Assembly (NCBI RefSeq): GCF_035918155.1
Contig: NZ_CP109327.1
Span: 7,378,001-7,442,000, forward strand
Reading direction: 5' to 3'
Length of the DNA stretch: 64,000 bases
Source: Streptomyces sp. NBC_01591
Lineage (GTDB): Bacteria > Actinomycetota > Actinomycetes > Streptomycetales > Streptomycetaceae
Position numbers and translations under genes: made by a program. Positions 35,469 through 44,203 of this stretch are shown piece after piece (positions within the stretch are counted from its first letter, which is position 1; every line of letters starts with the position of its first letter). The notes beneath the pieces were generated by a model that saw nothing but the letters and a program-made list of their open reading frames with translations, was not told the origin of the DNA and did no database searches.

Positions 35469-36263
35469 TCAGTGCGACCGGTACACATAGGGCGTCGTGG
35501 TGCTCAGGGCCAGGAATCCGAGTCGCCGGAGGATCGGGCTGCTCATGTCGGAGGCGTCGACCTGAAGGTAGCCGTAGCCGCGCTCCGCCGCGATCCGGGC
35601 GCGGAAGGCCACCAGGGCCCGGTAGATGCCCTTCCCGCGCCACGCCTCGACCGTGCCGCCGCCCCAGAGCCCCGCGAAGCCCGTGCCCGGGTACAGCTCC
35701 ATCCGGGCCGAGCTCACCGGCTCGTCGCCCACCATGGCGAGGACTCCGACGAAGCCGTCCGGGTCCTCGGACAGCCGGGCCAGCACCTGATGCCGCAGCC
35801 GTGACCAGTCGGAGCCGAACGCCCGCTCATGGGCGCGGGCCATCAGCTCCACATCGTCCGCGTCGCTCACGGTGCGCAGCCGCACGCCGTCGGGGAGCTC
35901 CACCGCCGTCGAGAGCTCTTCGACCGGGGCGACCAGCAGGGTCTCCGGCTCCTCCGCCTCGAAACCGGCCGCCAGGAGCCTCTGGGCCAGATCGGCCGGC
36001 CGGTCGTGGGCGTACAGCTTCCACTCGAACTCGCCGTGCCCGAGCGCCGCGTAGTGCGCCACCTGTGCCGCGATCACCGCGTCCGTCCGCGCGGGATCCA
36101 GGTCCGGGGCCGACCAGACGACGCCGTTCCAGTCGTCGGCCGCGCCGACCTGCCGTACGACGTCGCCGGTGCGCTCGACCCGGACGCCGGGGCCGTCGGG
36201 GCGGGCGTGCTCGCGCATCTCGCGGTCGAAAAGGGTCAGGAGTGCTTCGTGATCATGATTCAT
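35469..36263 (-). CDS. GNAT-family N-acetyltransferase
   Basis: A 264-residue two-part GNAT protein. The C-terminal GNAT domain (about 140-264) shows the acyl-CoA loop in GGGTVEAWRGKGIYRALVAFRARIA, where R/Q-x-x-G-x-G/A reads RGKGIYRA. It ends ILRRLGFLALSTTTPYVYRS. The N-terminal half is a degenerate GNAT-like region. The substrate is unknown. The start at 36263 gives MNHDHEALL. Confidence 0.82.
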   Translation of the reverse strand: MNHDHEALLTLFDREMREHARPDGPGVRVERTGDVVRQVGAADDWNGVVWSAPDLDPARTDAVIAAQVAHYAALGHGEFEWKLYAHDRPADLAQRLLAAGFEAEEPETLLVAPVEELSTAVELPDGVRLRTVSDADDVELMARAHERAFGSDWSRLRHQVLARLSEDPDGFVGVLAMVGDEPVSSARMELYPGTGFAGLWGGGTVEAWRGKGIYRALVAFRARIAAERGYGYLQVDASDMSSPILRRLGFLALSTTTPYVYRSH

Positions 36264-36336
36264 CCGCCCACCACAGCACCGGCGCGCGGGTGCGGCAACC
36301 AGGTTTCGGTGCGGGACGGGGACGGAAGCGGGGGCA

Positions 36337-36361
36337 GGGGCGTGCCGGTGCGGCACGCCCC
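36337..36361 (-). terminator. Terminator after the second tetR gene
   Basis: GGGGCGTGCCG (36337-36347), loop GTG, CGGCACGCCCC (36351-36361), 4 nt beyond the leftward TetR stop codon. Confidence 0.8.
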
Positions 36362-36364
36362 CGT

Positions 36365-37180
36365 TCAGCGGTCCTTGAGCGCCTGCTGGATCGTGCGCAT
36401 CACTTCGTCGAGCGGTGCGTCGGTCCGTGCCACGGCGACCAGCACCTCGCCCTGGGACGTCACCGAGGCGGCCGGCTGCTTCGCGGGCTCGGCGCCGACG
36501 GTCCGGCCGGCCCCGATGCCGGTCCCGAAGGTGTCGCGGACGATCGCGAAGGCATGGTCGAGCTGTGCCTCCACATCGCCCTCGCCGCCCGCCCGCAGCC
36601 AGCGGCGCAGCACATGGTTGTGCGCGGTGACGACGGCGGACGCCGCGACCTCCGCCAGCAGCGGGTCGTCATTGCCGACATGGTGGTCGCGCTCGTCGAA
36701 ATGGCCCAGCAGATAGCGGGTGAACAGCCGCTCGTAGCGGGCCACCGAGGCGATCTCCGCCTCACGCAGGGTGGGGACCTCGCGGGTCAGTTTGTAACGG
36801 GCCACGGAGACCGCGGGCTTCGCCGCGTACATCTTCATGACTTCCTTGATGCCGCGGCAGACGGTGTCGAGGGGGTGCTCGTGCGCCGGTGCGGCATTGA
36901 GGACGGCCTCGGCCCTGACGAGGGTGTCGTCGTGGTCCGGGAAGATCGCCTCTTCCTTGGAGCGGAAGTGCCGGAAGAAGGTCCGCCGGGCGACTCCGGC
37001 GGCGCCCGCGATCTCGTCGACCGTCGTCGCCTCGTACCCCTTCGTGGCGAAGAGTTCCATCGCCGCGGCGGCCAGCTCACGGCGCATTTTGAGCCGTTGG
37101 GCGGCGGCGCGCGTGCCTGCGGCACTTTCCTGGGTGTCGGGCGCGGCGGAGACACGGGGGGACCTGGCGGGCTGGGACAT
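36365..37180 (-). CDS. TetR-family regulator, EMC-linked paralogue
   Basis: A 271-residue TetR protein from ATG 37180 (MSQPARSPRV); an in-frame ATG at 37198 is an alternative. The HTH is AMELFATKGYEATTVDEIAGAAG, with recognition helix VARRTFFRHFRSKEE. The ligand domain carries YKLTREVPTLRE and AHNHVLRRWLRAGGEGD. All of these align closely with the TetR beside etfB. It lies between the ccr operon and the 3-hydroxyacyl-CoA dehydrogenase gene, so control of the EMC operon through the GGCACT-N-AGTGCC pair is the natural hypothesis. Its own upstream region shows no clear copy of the motif. Confidence 0.9.
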   Translation of the reverse strand: MSQPARSPRVSAAPDTQESAAGTRAAAQRLKMRRELAAAAMELFATKGYEATTVDEIAGAAGVARRTFFRHFRSKEEAIFPDHDDTLVRAEAVLNAAPAHEHPLDTVCRGIKEVMKMYAAKPAVSVARYKLTREVPTLREAEIASVARYERLFTRYLLGHFDERDHHVGNDDPLLAEVAASAVVTAHNHVLRRWLRAGGEGDVEAQLDHAFAIVRDTFGTGIGAGRTVGAEPAKQPAASVTSQGEVLVAVARTDAPLDEVMRTIQQALKDR

Positions 37181-37271
37181 GGTGTGAACGTACTGCATCA
37201 GGTCGGGAGAGTGCGCCCGTGGGGGCGGGCCGCCCGACGGATCGAGCAGCCCTCCCCACCCGGCTCCGATC

Positions 37272-39053
37272 TCAGCGCCGGGCATGTTCGCGGAAGCCGC
37301 GCCCCGTCTTGCGGCCGAGGCAGCCGGCGGCCACCAGATGTTCGAGCAGCGGCGCCGGAGCCAGGCCCGGGTCGCGGAACTCGCTGTGCAGCACCTTCTC
37401 GATGGCCAGCGAGACATCGAGACCGACGACGTCGAGCAGTTCGAACGGGCCCATCGGGTAGCCGCCGCCCAGCTTCATCGCGGCGTCGATGTCGTCCAGG
37501 GTCGCGTAGTGCTCCTCGACCATCTTGATCGCGTTGTTGAGGTACGGGAACAGCAGCGCGTTCACGATGAAACCGGCCCGGTCCCCGCAGTCCACCGGGT
37601 GCTTGCGGACCTTGCCGCACACCTCGCGGACGGTGGCATGGACGTCGTCGGCGGTGAGCACCGTACGGACCACCTCGACCAGCTTCATTGCCGGCGCCGG
37701 GTTGAAGAAGTGCATACCGATCACGTCCTGCGGACGCGAGGTGGCCCGCGCGATCGCCACGACCGGCAGCGACGAGGTGGTGGTGGCGAGGACGGCACCC
37801 GGCTTGCAGACCTTGTCCATAGTCCCGAACAACTGCTGCTTGACCGCCAGGTCCTCGGCGACGGCCTCCACCGCGAGATCGACATCGGCGAAGGCGTCCA
37901 GCGAACCGGCCGCGGTGATCCGGGCCAGGGCCCCGTCCCGCGCCTCGGCCGTCAGCCGCCCCTTGGTGACGGAACGCTCCAGCGACTTGGCGATCCGGCC
38001 CTTCGCCGTGTCCGCCTTCTCCTGGCCGCGGGCGGCGAGCACCACGTCGTACCCGGCCTTGGCGAAGACCTCGGCGATCCCCGAGGCCATCGTCCCGGAA
38101 CCCGCGACGCCCACCGAACGCACCGTGCGCCCGGCCACCGCCGAGCCGTTGTCCCGCGGGGTCAGCGCGTCCGGCACCACGGTCTGGCTGCCGGTCTCCT
38201 CGTACGTGTAGAAGCCGCGGCCCGACTTGCGGCCGGTCAGCCCCGCCTCGCTCAGCTGCCTGAGCACCGGCGCCGGGGCGTGCAGCCGGTCGTGCGACTC
38301 GGCGTACATCGCCTCCAGGACGGTACGGGCGGTGTCGATCCCGATCAGGTCGAGCAGGGCGAGCGGACCCATCGGCAGACCGCAGCCGAGCTTCATCGCC
38401 GCGTCGATGTCCTCCCGGGAGGCGTAGTTGGCCTCGTACATCGCGGCGGCCTGGTTGAGGTAGCCGAACAGCAGCCCGTCGGCGACGAAGCCCGGCCGGT
38501 CGCCGACCGCGACCGGTTCCTTCCCCAGGCTGCGGGCGAGCGCGGTGACCGCCTCGACGGCCGGCGGCGCGGTCAGCACCGAGGAGACCACCTCGACCAG
38601 CTTCATCGCCGGCGCCGGGTTGAAGAAGTGCAGACCGAGCACGCGCTCGGGGCGCAGCGATTCGGCGGCCAGCCGGGTCACCGACAGGGCGTTGGTGCCG
38701 GTCGCCAGGATCGCGGTGGGGGAGACGATCGCGTCGAGCTCCCGGAAGACCTGCTGCTTGATCTCGTACGACTCGGGCACGACCTCGATGACCAGCTCCG
38801 CCTCCGCGGCGGCCCGGAGGTCGGCGAAGGTGCGGAAGCGGGCGAGGACGTCGGTCCGCTCCTCCTCGGTGATCCGCTCGCGCCGCACGGCGCGGGCGGT
38901 CGAGGTTTCCAGGGCGGCGACGGCCTGACGGGCGGCCGCGTCGCTGATGTCGATGCCGATGACCTCGTGGCCGGCGCGGGCCAGGACCTCGGCGATGCCG
39001 GTGCCCATGGTGCCGAGACCGACGACGGCAATGGTGCTGAGCGGGGTGTCCAT
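37272..39053 (-). CDS. Tandem-duplicated 3-hydroxyacyl-CoA dehydrogenase
   Basis: A 593-residue protein made of two complete 3-hydroxybutyryl-CoA dehydrogenase units of about 290 residues. Each has its own NAD loop (VVGLGTMGTGIAEV near 9; VAGSGTMASGIAEV near 317), HFFNPAPAMKLVEVV, a GDRPGF/GDRAGF segment and a C-terminal DAAMKLG...PMGP helix region ending GRKSGRGF/GRKTGRGF. Both copies look catalytically intact. It would oxidise or reduce acetoacetyl-/3-hydroxybutyryl-CoA, the steps just before crotonyl-CoA, so it fits beside the ccr operon. The gene is preceded by 360 bp without a gene. Confidence 0.9.
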   Translation of the reverse strand: MDTPLSTIAVVGLGTMGTGIAEVLARAGHEVIGIDISDAAARQAVAALETSTARAVRRERITEEERTDVLARFRTFADLRAAAEAELVIEVVPESYEIKQQVFRELDAIVSPTAILATGTNALSVTRLAAESLRPERVLGLHFFNPAPAMKLVEVVSSVLTAPPAVEAVTALARSLGKEPVAVGDRPGFVADGLLFGYLNQAAAMYEANYASREDIDAAMKLGCGLPMGPLALLDLIGIDTARTVLEAMYAESHDRLHAPAPVLRQLSEAGLTGRKSGRGFYTYEETGSQTVVPDALTPRDNGSAVAGRTVRSVGVAGSGTMASGIAEVFAKAGYDVVLAARGQEKADTAKGRIAKSLERSVTKGRLTAEARDGALARITAAGSLDAFADVDLAVEAVAEDLAVKQQLFGTMDKVCKPGAVLATTTSSLPVVAIARATSRPQDVIGMHFFNPAPAMKLVEVVRTVLTADDVHATVREVCGKVRKHPVDCGDRAGFIVNALLFPYLNNAIKMVEEHYATLDDIDAAMKLGGGYPMGPFELLDVVGLDVSLAIEKVLHSEFRDPGLAPAPLLEHLVAAGCLGRKTGRGFREHARR

Positions 39054-39413
39054 CACGGGACTCCAGAGAATGAGTGACGACTGTGAGGAGGCACGGCGCG
39101 CACTGAGAAGGAGAACCGGCGCGACACGTGCGGGAATTGCGTGTCGTGGTACTCGGGGCCGGGGCGCGATGAGCACGCCCGGACCCGGAAGGGGCGACGG
39201 ACTCTGTCCCGGAGTCACGTCTCGCAAAGCAGCCGAACCGACAAGCACTCCGGGTGGCTGCGTCACCAGGCCACCGGAGCAAGCGGGGATCGTGTCCCGC
39301 TCACATGAGATTAACTGCCGGGTAACGAGCGCGCCAGCCCTGGATCGTTGTGCGCCATGCCACATTTCCCCCGCCCCTCGATACGCAGAGTCCCCGCCGA
39401 TACGCTGACGGTC
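39054..39413. other. 360-bp intergenic region, divergent promoters
   Basis: It separates the leftward dehydrogenase from the rightward HEAT-repeat gene. No gene is seen. A degenerate motif GGTACTCGGGGCC at 39148-39160 recalls half of the EMC operator but has no partner at 22-23 bp. The 39300-39340 stretch (GAGATTAACTGCCGGGTAACG) is locally AT-richer and may hold a promoter. Confidence 0.5.
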
Positions 39414-39995
39414 ATGGACGAGGAGTTCCGGTCGCTGGCGGACCGGCTTGCTGACGAAGCGGACGCGGCGGGGGAGTCGGCGGCGTACCGCGGACTGCTC
39501 GCCACCGAGGACGAGGAGGAGCTGGCCCGCGTCCTGGTGGAACGCGAACGCCCGCTCTGGGCCCGCGAGATCGCCGCCTTCCGGCTCGGCTGCGGCGGAG
39601 ACCGACGGGCCTTCGAGGCGCTGGTCCTGCTGCTCAACCACCGGGACCCGGAGCGCTGCGTCTCCGCCGCCCACGCCCTGGTGCGCCTCGGCGACCCCCG
39701 CACGCCCCGGGCCGCCGCGGCCCTGGCGACCAACACCCTGCGCACCGCGTACGCCCTGCACCCGGTGCGGCTGCTCACCGCGCTGCGGGCCCCGGAGTCC
39801 GTGCCGGCGCTGATGCGCACCCTGGAACGGCTGCTCGCCCCGGACGATCCGCACTGGCGGGTGGCGCTCGCCTGCGTGGAGGGGCTCGGGCAGCTGGGGG
39901 ACGAGCAGGCCCGCCCGCTGCTGGAGTCGGCACTGCCGCACCCGAGGCTGGGCGGCGCCGCACGCGACGCGCTCGGCCGCCTGGGCAGGGCCTGA
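39414..39995 (+). CDS. HEAT-repeat protein
   Basis: A 193-residue all-helical protein starting MDEEFRSLADRL. At least three HEAT-like helical pairs are visible: REIAAFRLGCGGDRRAFEALVLLL, CVSAAHALVRLGDPRTPRAAAAL and RVALACVEGLGQLGDEQARPLLESAL. HEAT proteins serve as scaffolds or lyase-like phycobilisome relatives; no specific role is evident. It is convergent with the GNAT gene 13 bp away. Confidence 0.8.
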   Translation: MDEEFRSLADRLADEADAAGESAAYRGLLATEDEEELARVLVERERPLWAREIAAFRLGCGGDRRAFEALVLLLNHRDPERCVSAAHALVRLGDPRTPRAAAALATNTLRTAYALHPVRLLTALRAPESVPALMRTLERLLAPDDPHWRVALACVEGLGQLGDEQARPLLESALPHPRLGGAARDALGRLGRA

Positions 39996-40008
39996 GGAAG
40001 CGCCGGGC

Positions 40009-40578
40009 TCAGGAGGCGGCGGGGCCGCCGAGGGCGCGTACGTACCGCACCTCGGGCACCAGCACACCGTCCGCCTCGAAGGACTCCTCGGCGCCGTCGG
40101 GACGGAAGCCCGCGCGCTCGTAGAACCGGCGGGCCGGGGCGTTCTCCTTCAGTACCCACAGCGCAAGGTCCGGGAAGCCGCCGGCCTCGGTGCGGGTGAG
40201 TATCTCCGCCATCAGGGCGCGGCCCGCCCCGGTCCCGATCTGCTCGGGCGCCACATAGAGCGCGTACAGCTCGCCCCGCGCGAGCGGCCTGCCCTTCTCG
40301 CGGTACGGCCCGTAGCAGGCCCAGCCGATCACTCCTGGGCCCGGCCGCTCGGCCACCAGGTTCACGATCGTGCAGCCCCCGGTGAAGGACGCGCGGCGCC
40401 GTTCGGCGTCCTCGGCGACGGAGAGGTCCATGTCGTCCAGGTACGACTGCGGTATCAGTCCCGGGTACGCCGCTTGCCAGCCGCGTACCCGGATCCGCGT
40501 GACCGCCTCGCAGTCGTCGACGGTCATGTCCCGCACCCGTACGTCGGACGGCGGGGCGGGCGTGGTCCGTGTCGTCAT
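40009..40578 (-). CDS. GNAT-family N-acetyltransferase
   Basis: A 189-residue GNAT. RDMTVDDCEAVTRIRVRGWQAAYPGLIP is the usual N-terminus, and APEQIGTGAGRALMAEIL is the acetyl-CoA loop (QxxGxG/A). APARRFYERAGFRPDG closes the fold. The substrate is unknown. The start is ATG 40578, or 40587 with three more residues. Confidence 0.85.
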   Translation of the reverse strand: MTTRTTPAPPSDVRVRDMTVDDCEAVTRIRVRGWQAAYPGLIPQSYLDDMDLSVAEDAERRRASFTGGCTIVNLVAERPGPGVIGWACYGPYREKGRPLARGELYALYVAPEQIGTGAGRALMAEILTRTEAGGFPDLALWVLKENAPARRFYERAGFRPDGAEESFEADGVLVPEVRYVRALGGPAAS

Positions 40579-40604
40579 ACGGGCCATCCTGACGCATCCA
40601 CCAG

Positions 40605-40638
40605 GACGGCCCGTACGCGATCCGGACCGCGGGCCGTC
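40605..40638 (-). terminator. Terminator at the 3' end of the exported peptidase gene
   Basis: GACGGCCCG (40605-40613) pairs with CGGGCCGTC (40630-40638). The stem runs into the stop codon of the leftward peptidase gene. Confidence 0.55.
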
Positions 40639-42241
40639 AGCCGCGGAAGCCGAGCAGCCCGTGCAGGATGCTGCCCCTGCTGCCGGAATCCGTCCGCCGC
40701 GCCGACTTCGACGACGCCTCGCCGGTCAGCGGCTGCGGGTCGGGGGACTTGGCGCACACCGCGTCCGCGTCGGCCCGGCTGCCCGCGCCGCGCGGGACGA
40801 TGCCCTTGGCGAGATAGTCCGCCAGATAGGTGTCCAGACAGTCGTTGCCGCTCAGCGTGATGCCGTGATTGCCGCCGCCCTGCTCGACGACCAGGCTGGA
40901 GCCGCGCAGTCTGCGGTGCAGGGTGACCCCGCCCTCGTACGGCGTGGCCGCGTCATCGGTGGCCTGGAAGAGCAGCACCGGCGGGAGGGCGCTGTTGGAG
41001 ACGCGTACCGGATTCAGCGGCTCCACCGGCCAGTCGGCACACGGGGCGTTGTACCAGTTGTTGTTCCAGGTGAAGAAGGGTGCCTTGACGTGCACCCGCT
41101 GGCTGTCGCCGCGCCAGGTGTTCCACTGCCGGGGCCACTGGGCGTCGCGGCACTGCACGGCCGAGTAGACCGAGTACCCGTTGTCGCCCTCGGCGTCGAC
41201 CGCGCCGAACTTCTTGTACGCCTTCACGAGCGCGTTCTGGTCGCCGTCGTTCGCGTACGCGGCGAACGCCTCGGCCAGGGACGGCCAGTACCCGTTGTAG
41301 TAGCCGCCCGGCAGGAAGGTGTCCTCCAGCTCGCTCGGGCCGACCTTGCCGCCCGCGGGGTGTGCCTTGACGGCATCGCGCATCGCGTACCAGGTGCTCT
41401 CGACCTTCGCCGGGTCGGTGCCGAGCCGGTACGCGGAGTCGTGCTTCGCCACCCAGGCGGCGAACGCCTTGTGGCGGGCGTCGAAGGCGTAGTCCTGGCT
41501 GATGTTGTCGTCGTACCAGACACCGTCCGGGTCGACGTTCGAGTCGAGGACGAAACGTCGCACCCGCTCCGGGAACAGCTTGGCGTACACCGCGCCGAGG
41601 TAGGTGCCGTACGAGTACCCGAAGTAGTTGAGCTGCCGGGAGCCGGTGGCCCGCCGGATCACGTCGAGGTCCTTCGCGGCGCTGACCGTGTCCATATGAG
41701 GCAGCAGATCCGGGTACTTGCGCCCGCACGCCTCGGCGAACGAACGGGCCCGGTTCCGGTTGGCCTGCTCGACGCCCGGAGAGTCCGGCATCGAGTCGGG
41801 GCGCAGCGGATCGAAGTACTTCGGCACGCAGTCCAGCGCCGGCTTGCTCTTGCCGACGCCGCGCGGGTCGAAGCCGATCACGTCGTACTGGGCGGCGACC
41901 GCCTTCGGCAGGGAGGACGCCACGAATCCGGCCATCGACAGGCCGCTGCCCCCGGGGCCGCCCGGGTTGACGAGCAGCGGGCCCTGGAAGGTCTTCGCGG
42001 TGTGCGGGATGCGGGACAGGGCGAGCGTGATCCGCCGGCCCGACGGATCGTCATGATCGAGTGGTGCACTGACCGATGAGCACTGCAGCCGCGGATACGA
42101 CTTGGTGCCGCAGTCGGTCCATTCGAGCGGTGCGGCGGCGGGCCGCGCACCGTTGTCGGCGGTCGCCGGGGACGGTGCGGCGGTCACCAGACCGGCGACC
42201 GTCGCACCGACGGCGAACAGAATTCCTGAACGTTTCGTCAT
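40637..42241 (-). CDS. Exported alpha/beta-hydrolase, tripeptidyl aminopeptidase type (S33)
   Basis: A 534-residue secreted hydrolase. A signal peptide is visible (MTKRSG, hydrophobic core, cleavage near PATADNGA, about residue 29). The oxyanion strip VNPGGPGGSGLSM and the nucleophile elbow FGYSYGTYLG match the Streptomyces Tap/SlpD/SlpE family. The acid is in FQATDDAATP and the base His in GGGNHGITL. Homologues remove tripeptides from extracellular proteins. The C-terminal 40 residues are a Ser/Arg-rich tail. Confidence 0.9.
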   Translation of the reverse strand: MTKRSGILFAVGATVAGLVTAAPSPATADNGARPAAAPLEWTDCGTKSYPRLQCSSVSAPLDHDDPSGRRITLALSRIPHTAKTFQGPLLVNPGGPGGSGLSMAGFVASSLPKAVAAQYDVIGFDPRGVGKSKPALDCVPKYFDPLRPDSMPDSPGVEQANRNRARSFAEACGRKYPDLLPHMDTVSAAKDLDVIRRATGSRQLNYFGYSYGTYLGAVYAKLFPERVRRFVLDSNVDPDGVWYDDNISQDYAFDARHKAFAAWVAKHDSAYRLGTDPAKVESTWYAMRDAVKAHPAGGKVGPSELEDTFLPGGYYNGYWPSLAEAFAAYANDGDQNALVKAYKKFGAVDAEGDNGYSVYSAVQCRDAQWPRQWNTWRGDSQRVHVKAPFFTWNNNWYNAPCADWPVEPLNPVRVSNSALPPVLLFQATDDAATPYEGGVTLHRRLRGSSLVVEQGGGNHGITLSGNDCLDTYLADYLAKGIVPRGAGSRADADAVCAKSPDPQPLTGEASSKSARRTDSGSRGSILHGLLGFRG

Positions 42242-42370
42242 ATGCCCTCCCGTGGTGGGGGAAACACGGCTGCGCGTGGCGCAGCCCCCGCCGCATGCTC
42301 CCCGCATTCGCGCCAGGAGGGACCTGTTACGTCAAGAGTTGACCCGTTTGCCCGCGTTGGTTCCGGCAGA

Positions 42371-43423
42371 TCAGAGCAGGGTCAGCTGCGTGGGCCCGGG
42401 GTTGTCGAGCGGTGACCGCTGTTCCCTCTGCTGTTCCTTCCGCGCGGGAAGTCGCCGGGCCGCGCCGCGGTGCGAGGGCCCGATGCCGAACTCGGTGGCC
42501 AGCTCGTGGACGTACCGGGTGATGCGGCGCTGGTACCACTTGGGCGCGTAGGCCCCCTCGGCGTACAGCCGCTCGTACCGCCGCACCAGATGGGGGTGGT
42601 GGTTCCCGAGCCACTGCATGTACCACTCCCGGGCGCCGGGCCGCAGATGGAGGACGAGCGGGGTCACCGAGGTCGCCCCGGCGGCGGCGATCGCGCGGAC
42701 CGTGGCGCGCAGCTGGTCCGGATGGTCGCCGAGGAACGGGATGACGGGGGCCATCAGCACGCCGCAGTCGATGCCGTTCTCGCTCAGGGTGCGGACGGCG
42801 TCGAGACGGCGCGCGGGGGAGGGGGTGCCGGGCTCGACGGTGCGCCACAGCGCGTCGTCGACGAAGCCGACCGAGACGGAGATGCCGACATCGGTGACCT
42901 CGGCCGCCTGTCGCAGCAGTTCCAGATCGCGCAGGATCAGCGTTCCCTTGGTCAGGATCGAGAACGGGTTCGCGTGATCGCGCAGGGTCGAGATGATGCC
43001 GGGCATCAATCGGTACCGTCCCTCGGCGCGCTGGTAGCAGTCGACATTGGTGCCCATCGCGATGTGCGCGCCGTGCCAGCGGCTGGACGCCAGCTGGCCG
43101 CGGAGCAGCTCGGGGGCGTTGATCTTGACGACGATCTGGGAGTCGAAGCCGAGGCCGGTGTCGAGATCCAGATAGCTGTGGGTCTTGCGGGCAAAACAGT
43201 AGACACAGGCGTGCGAGCAGCCTCGGTACGGATTGACGGTCCATTCGAACGGCATCCGCGATGCGCCCGGCACCCGGTTCACGATCGAGCGGGCCCGGAT
43301 CTCATGGAAGGTGATCCCCCGGAATTCGGGGGTGTCAAAGGTGCGCGTGGTCACCGCGTCGGCGGTGAAGAGCGCGCTGTTCCCGGTCGTGGCGGGGTTC
43401 TCGACCAGATTGTCCCAGCGCAT
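42371..43423 (-). CDS. Radical SAM protein, Rv2578c/SplB-like
   Basis: A 350-residue radical SAM enzyme. The 4Fe-4S motif CSHACVYC (CxxxCxxC) follows PYRG near residue 68. Later segments are VDCYQRAEGRYRLMPGI and TKGTLILRDLELL. The sequence matches the Rv2578c family, grouped with spore photoproduct lyase-like proteins, whose substrate in actinobacteria is unclear. It starts at 43423 (MRWDNLVENP). A GAAC-N4-GTTC palindrome resembling a LexA site lies 34-45 nt upstream, hinting at DNA-damage induction. Confidence 0.87.
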   Translation of the reverse strand: MRWDNLVENPATTGNSALFTADAVTTRTFDTPEFRGITFHEIRARSIVNRVPGASRMPFEWTVNPYRGCSHACVYCFARKTHSYLDLDTGLGFDSQIVVKINAPELLRGQLASSRWHGAHIAMGTNVDCYQRAEGRYRLMPGIISTLRDHANPFSILTKGTLILRDLELLRQAAEVTDVGISVSVGFVDDALWRTVEPGTPSPARRLDAVRTLSENGIDCGVLMAPVIPFLGDHPDQLRATVRAIAAAGATSVTPLVLHLRPGAREWYMQWLGNHHPHLVRRYERLYAEGAYAPKWYQRRITRYVHELATEFGIGPSHRGAARRLPARKEQQREQRSPLDNPGPTQLTLL

Positions 43424-43456
43424 GGACGCCTCCTCGGTAGCACTGGACAGAGAATA

Positions 43457-43468
43457 GAACACGTGTTC
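43457..43468. promoter_or_regulatory. LexA-box-like palindrome upstream of the radical SAM gene
   Basis: GAACACGTGTTC is a perfect 12-bp palindrome. The GAAC-N4-GTTC core equals the actinobacterial SOS box core. It lies 34-45 nt upstream of the radical SAM ATG, within promoter distance. It could instead be an E-box-like CACGTG site for another factor. Confidence 0.5.
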
Positions 43469-43572
43469 CCTTGATCGTTTTCTCCCCTTCGTCCCGGACC
43501 GGATTTTGAGCGGCGTGCCGGAGGTGGTTGGCTCAGCACACCCCCGAACAACCGAGTGCTGGAGGAACAGCC

Positions 43573-44016
43573 ATGGCGCAGGTCGAGGCCACGACAGAGC
43601 GAGTCATCGCGGCGGACGCGGAGACGGTGTTCGACGCGCTGGCCGACTACAAGGAGGTCCGGGGCAAGGTGCTGCCCGGACACTTCAGCGAGTACGAGGT
43701 GCGCGAGGGCGGTGACGGCGAGGGCACCCTCGTCCACTGGAAGCTCCAGGCCACCAGCAAGCGGGTGCGCGACTGTCTGCTGGAGGTCACCGAGCCCACC
43801 GACGGTCAGCTCGTGGAGAAGGACCGCAACTCCTCGATGGTCACCACCTGGACCGTCACCCCGGCCGGTGAGGGCAGGTCGAAGGCCGTCGTCTCGGCCG
43901 TCTGGAACGGTGCCGGCGGCATCGGCGGATTCTTCGAGAGGACCTTCGCGCCCAAGGGGCTCGGGCGGATCTACGACGAGCTGCTGCAGAACCTCGCCGC
44001 CGAGGTCGAGAAGTAG
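43573..44016 (+). CDS. SRPBCC-family protein
   Basis: A 147-residue START/Bet-v1-like protein: VEATTERVIAADAETVFDAL, DYKEVRGKVLPGHFSEYEV, and a C-terminal long helix GLGRIYDELLQNLAAEVEK. GGAGG precedes the ATG by 8 nt. The ligand is unknown. It is followed by the large MFS fusion gene. Confidence 0.82.
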   Translation: MAQVEATTERVIAADAETVFDALADYKEVRGKVLPGHFSEYEVREGGDGEGTLVHWKLQATSKRVRDCLLEVTEPTDGQLVEKDRNSSMVTTWTVTPAGEGRSKAVVSAVWNGAGGIGGFFERTFAPKGLGRIYDELLQNLAAEVEK

Positions 44017-44203
44017 CCCGACCCGCTCTTGACCGGCCTCACCGGTTCGGGTGGTTTTCTCGGCCGGTGGGTTGTGCGCCGTAGTGGCTCCCACCGGGAA
44101 CTAAGCCCCCGAGCGCGCCGTCGGCGCCCCTCCGTCGCGTTTGCCCTCCCTTGTTGCCCAATGGCAGAAATGGGCGGCGCAGACGCGACGAGGGGAGCGG
44201 CAC

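Noticed and set aside
37181..37271. A GGCACT-type operator in front of the second tetR gene
   Set aside because: GTGAACGTACTGC near 37184 is the nearest resemblance and lacks symmetry. No pair at 22-23 bp is present.
37284..39077. A 597-codon frame opposite the 3-hydroxyacyl-CoA dehydrogenase
   Set aside because: It shows the same tandem duplication only because it mirrors the real gene. The residues are typical antisense text.
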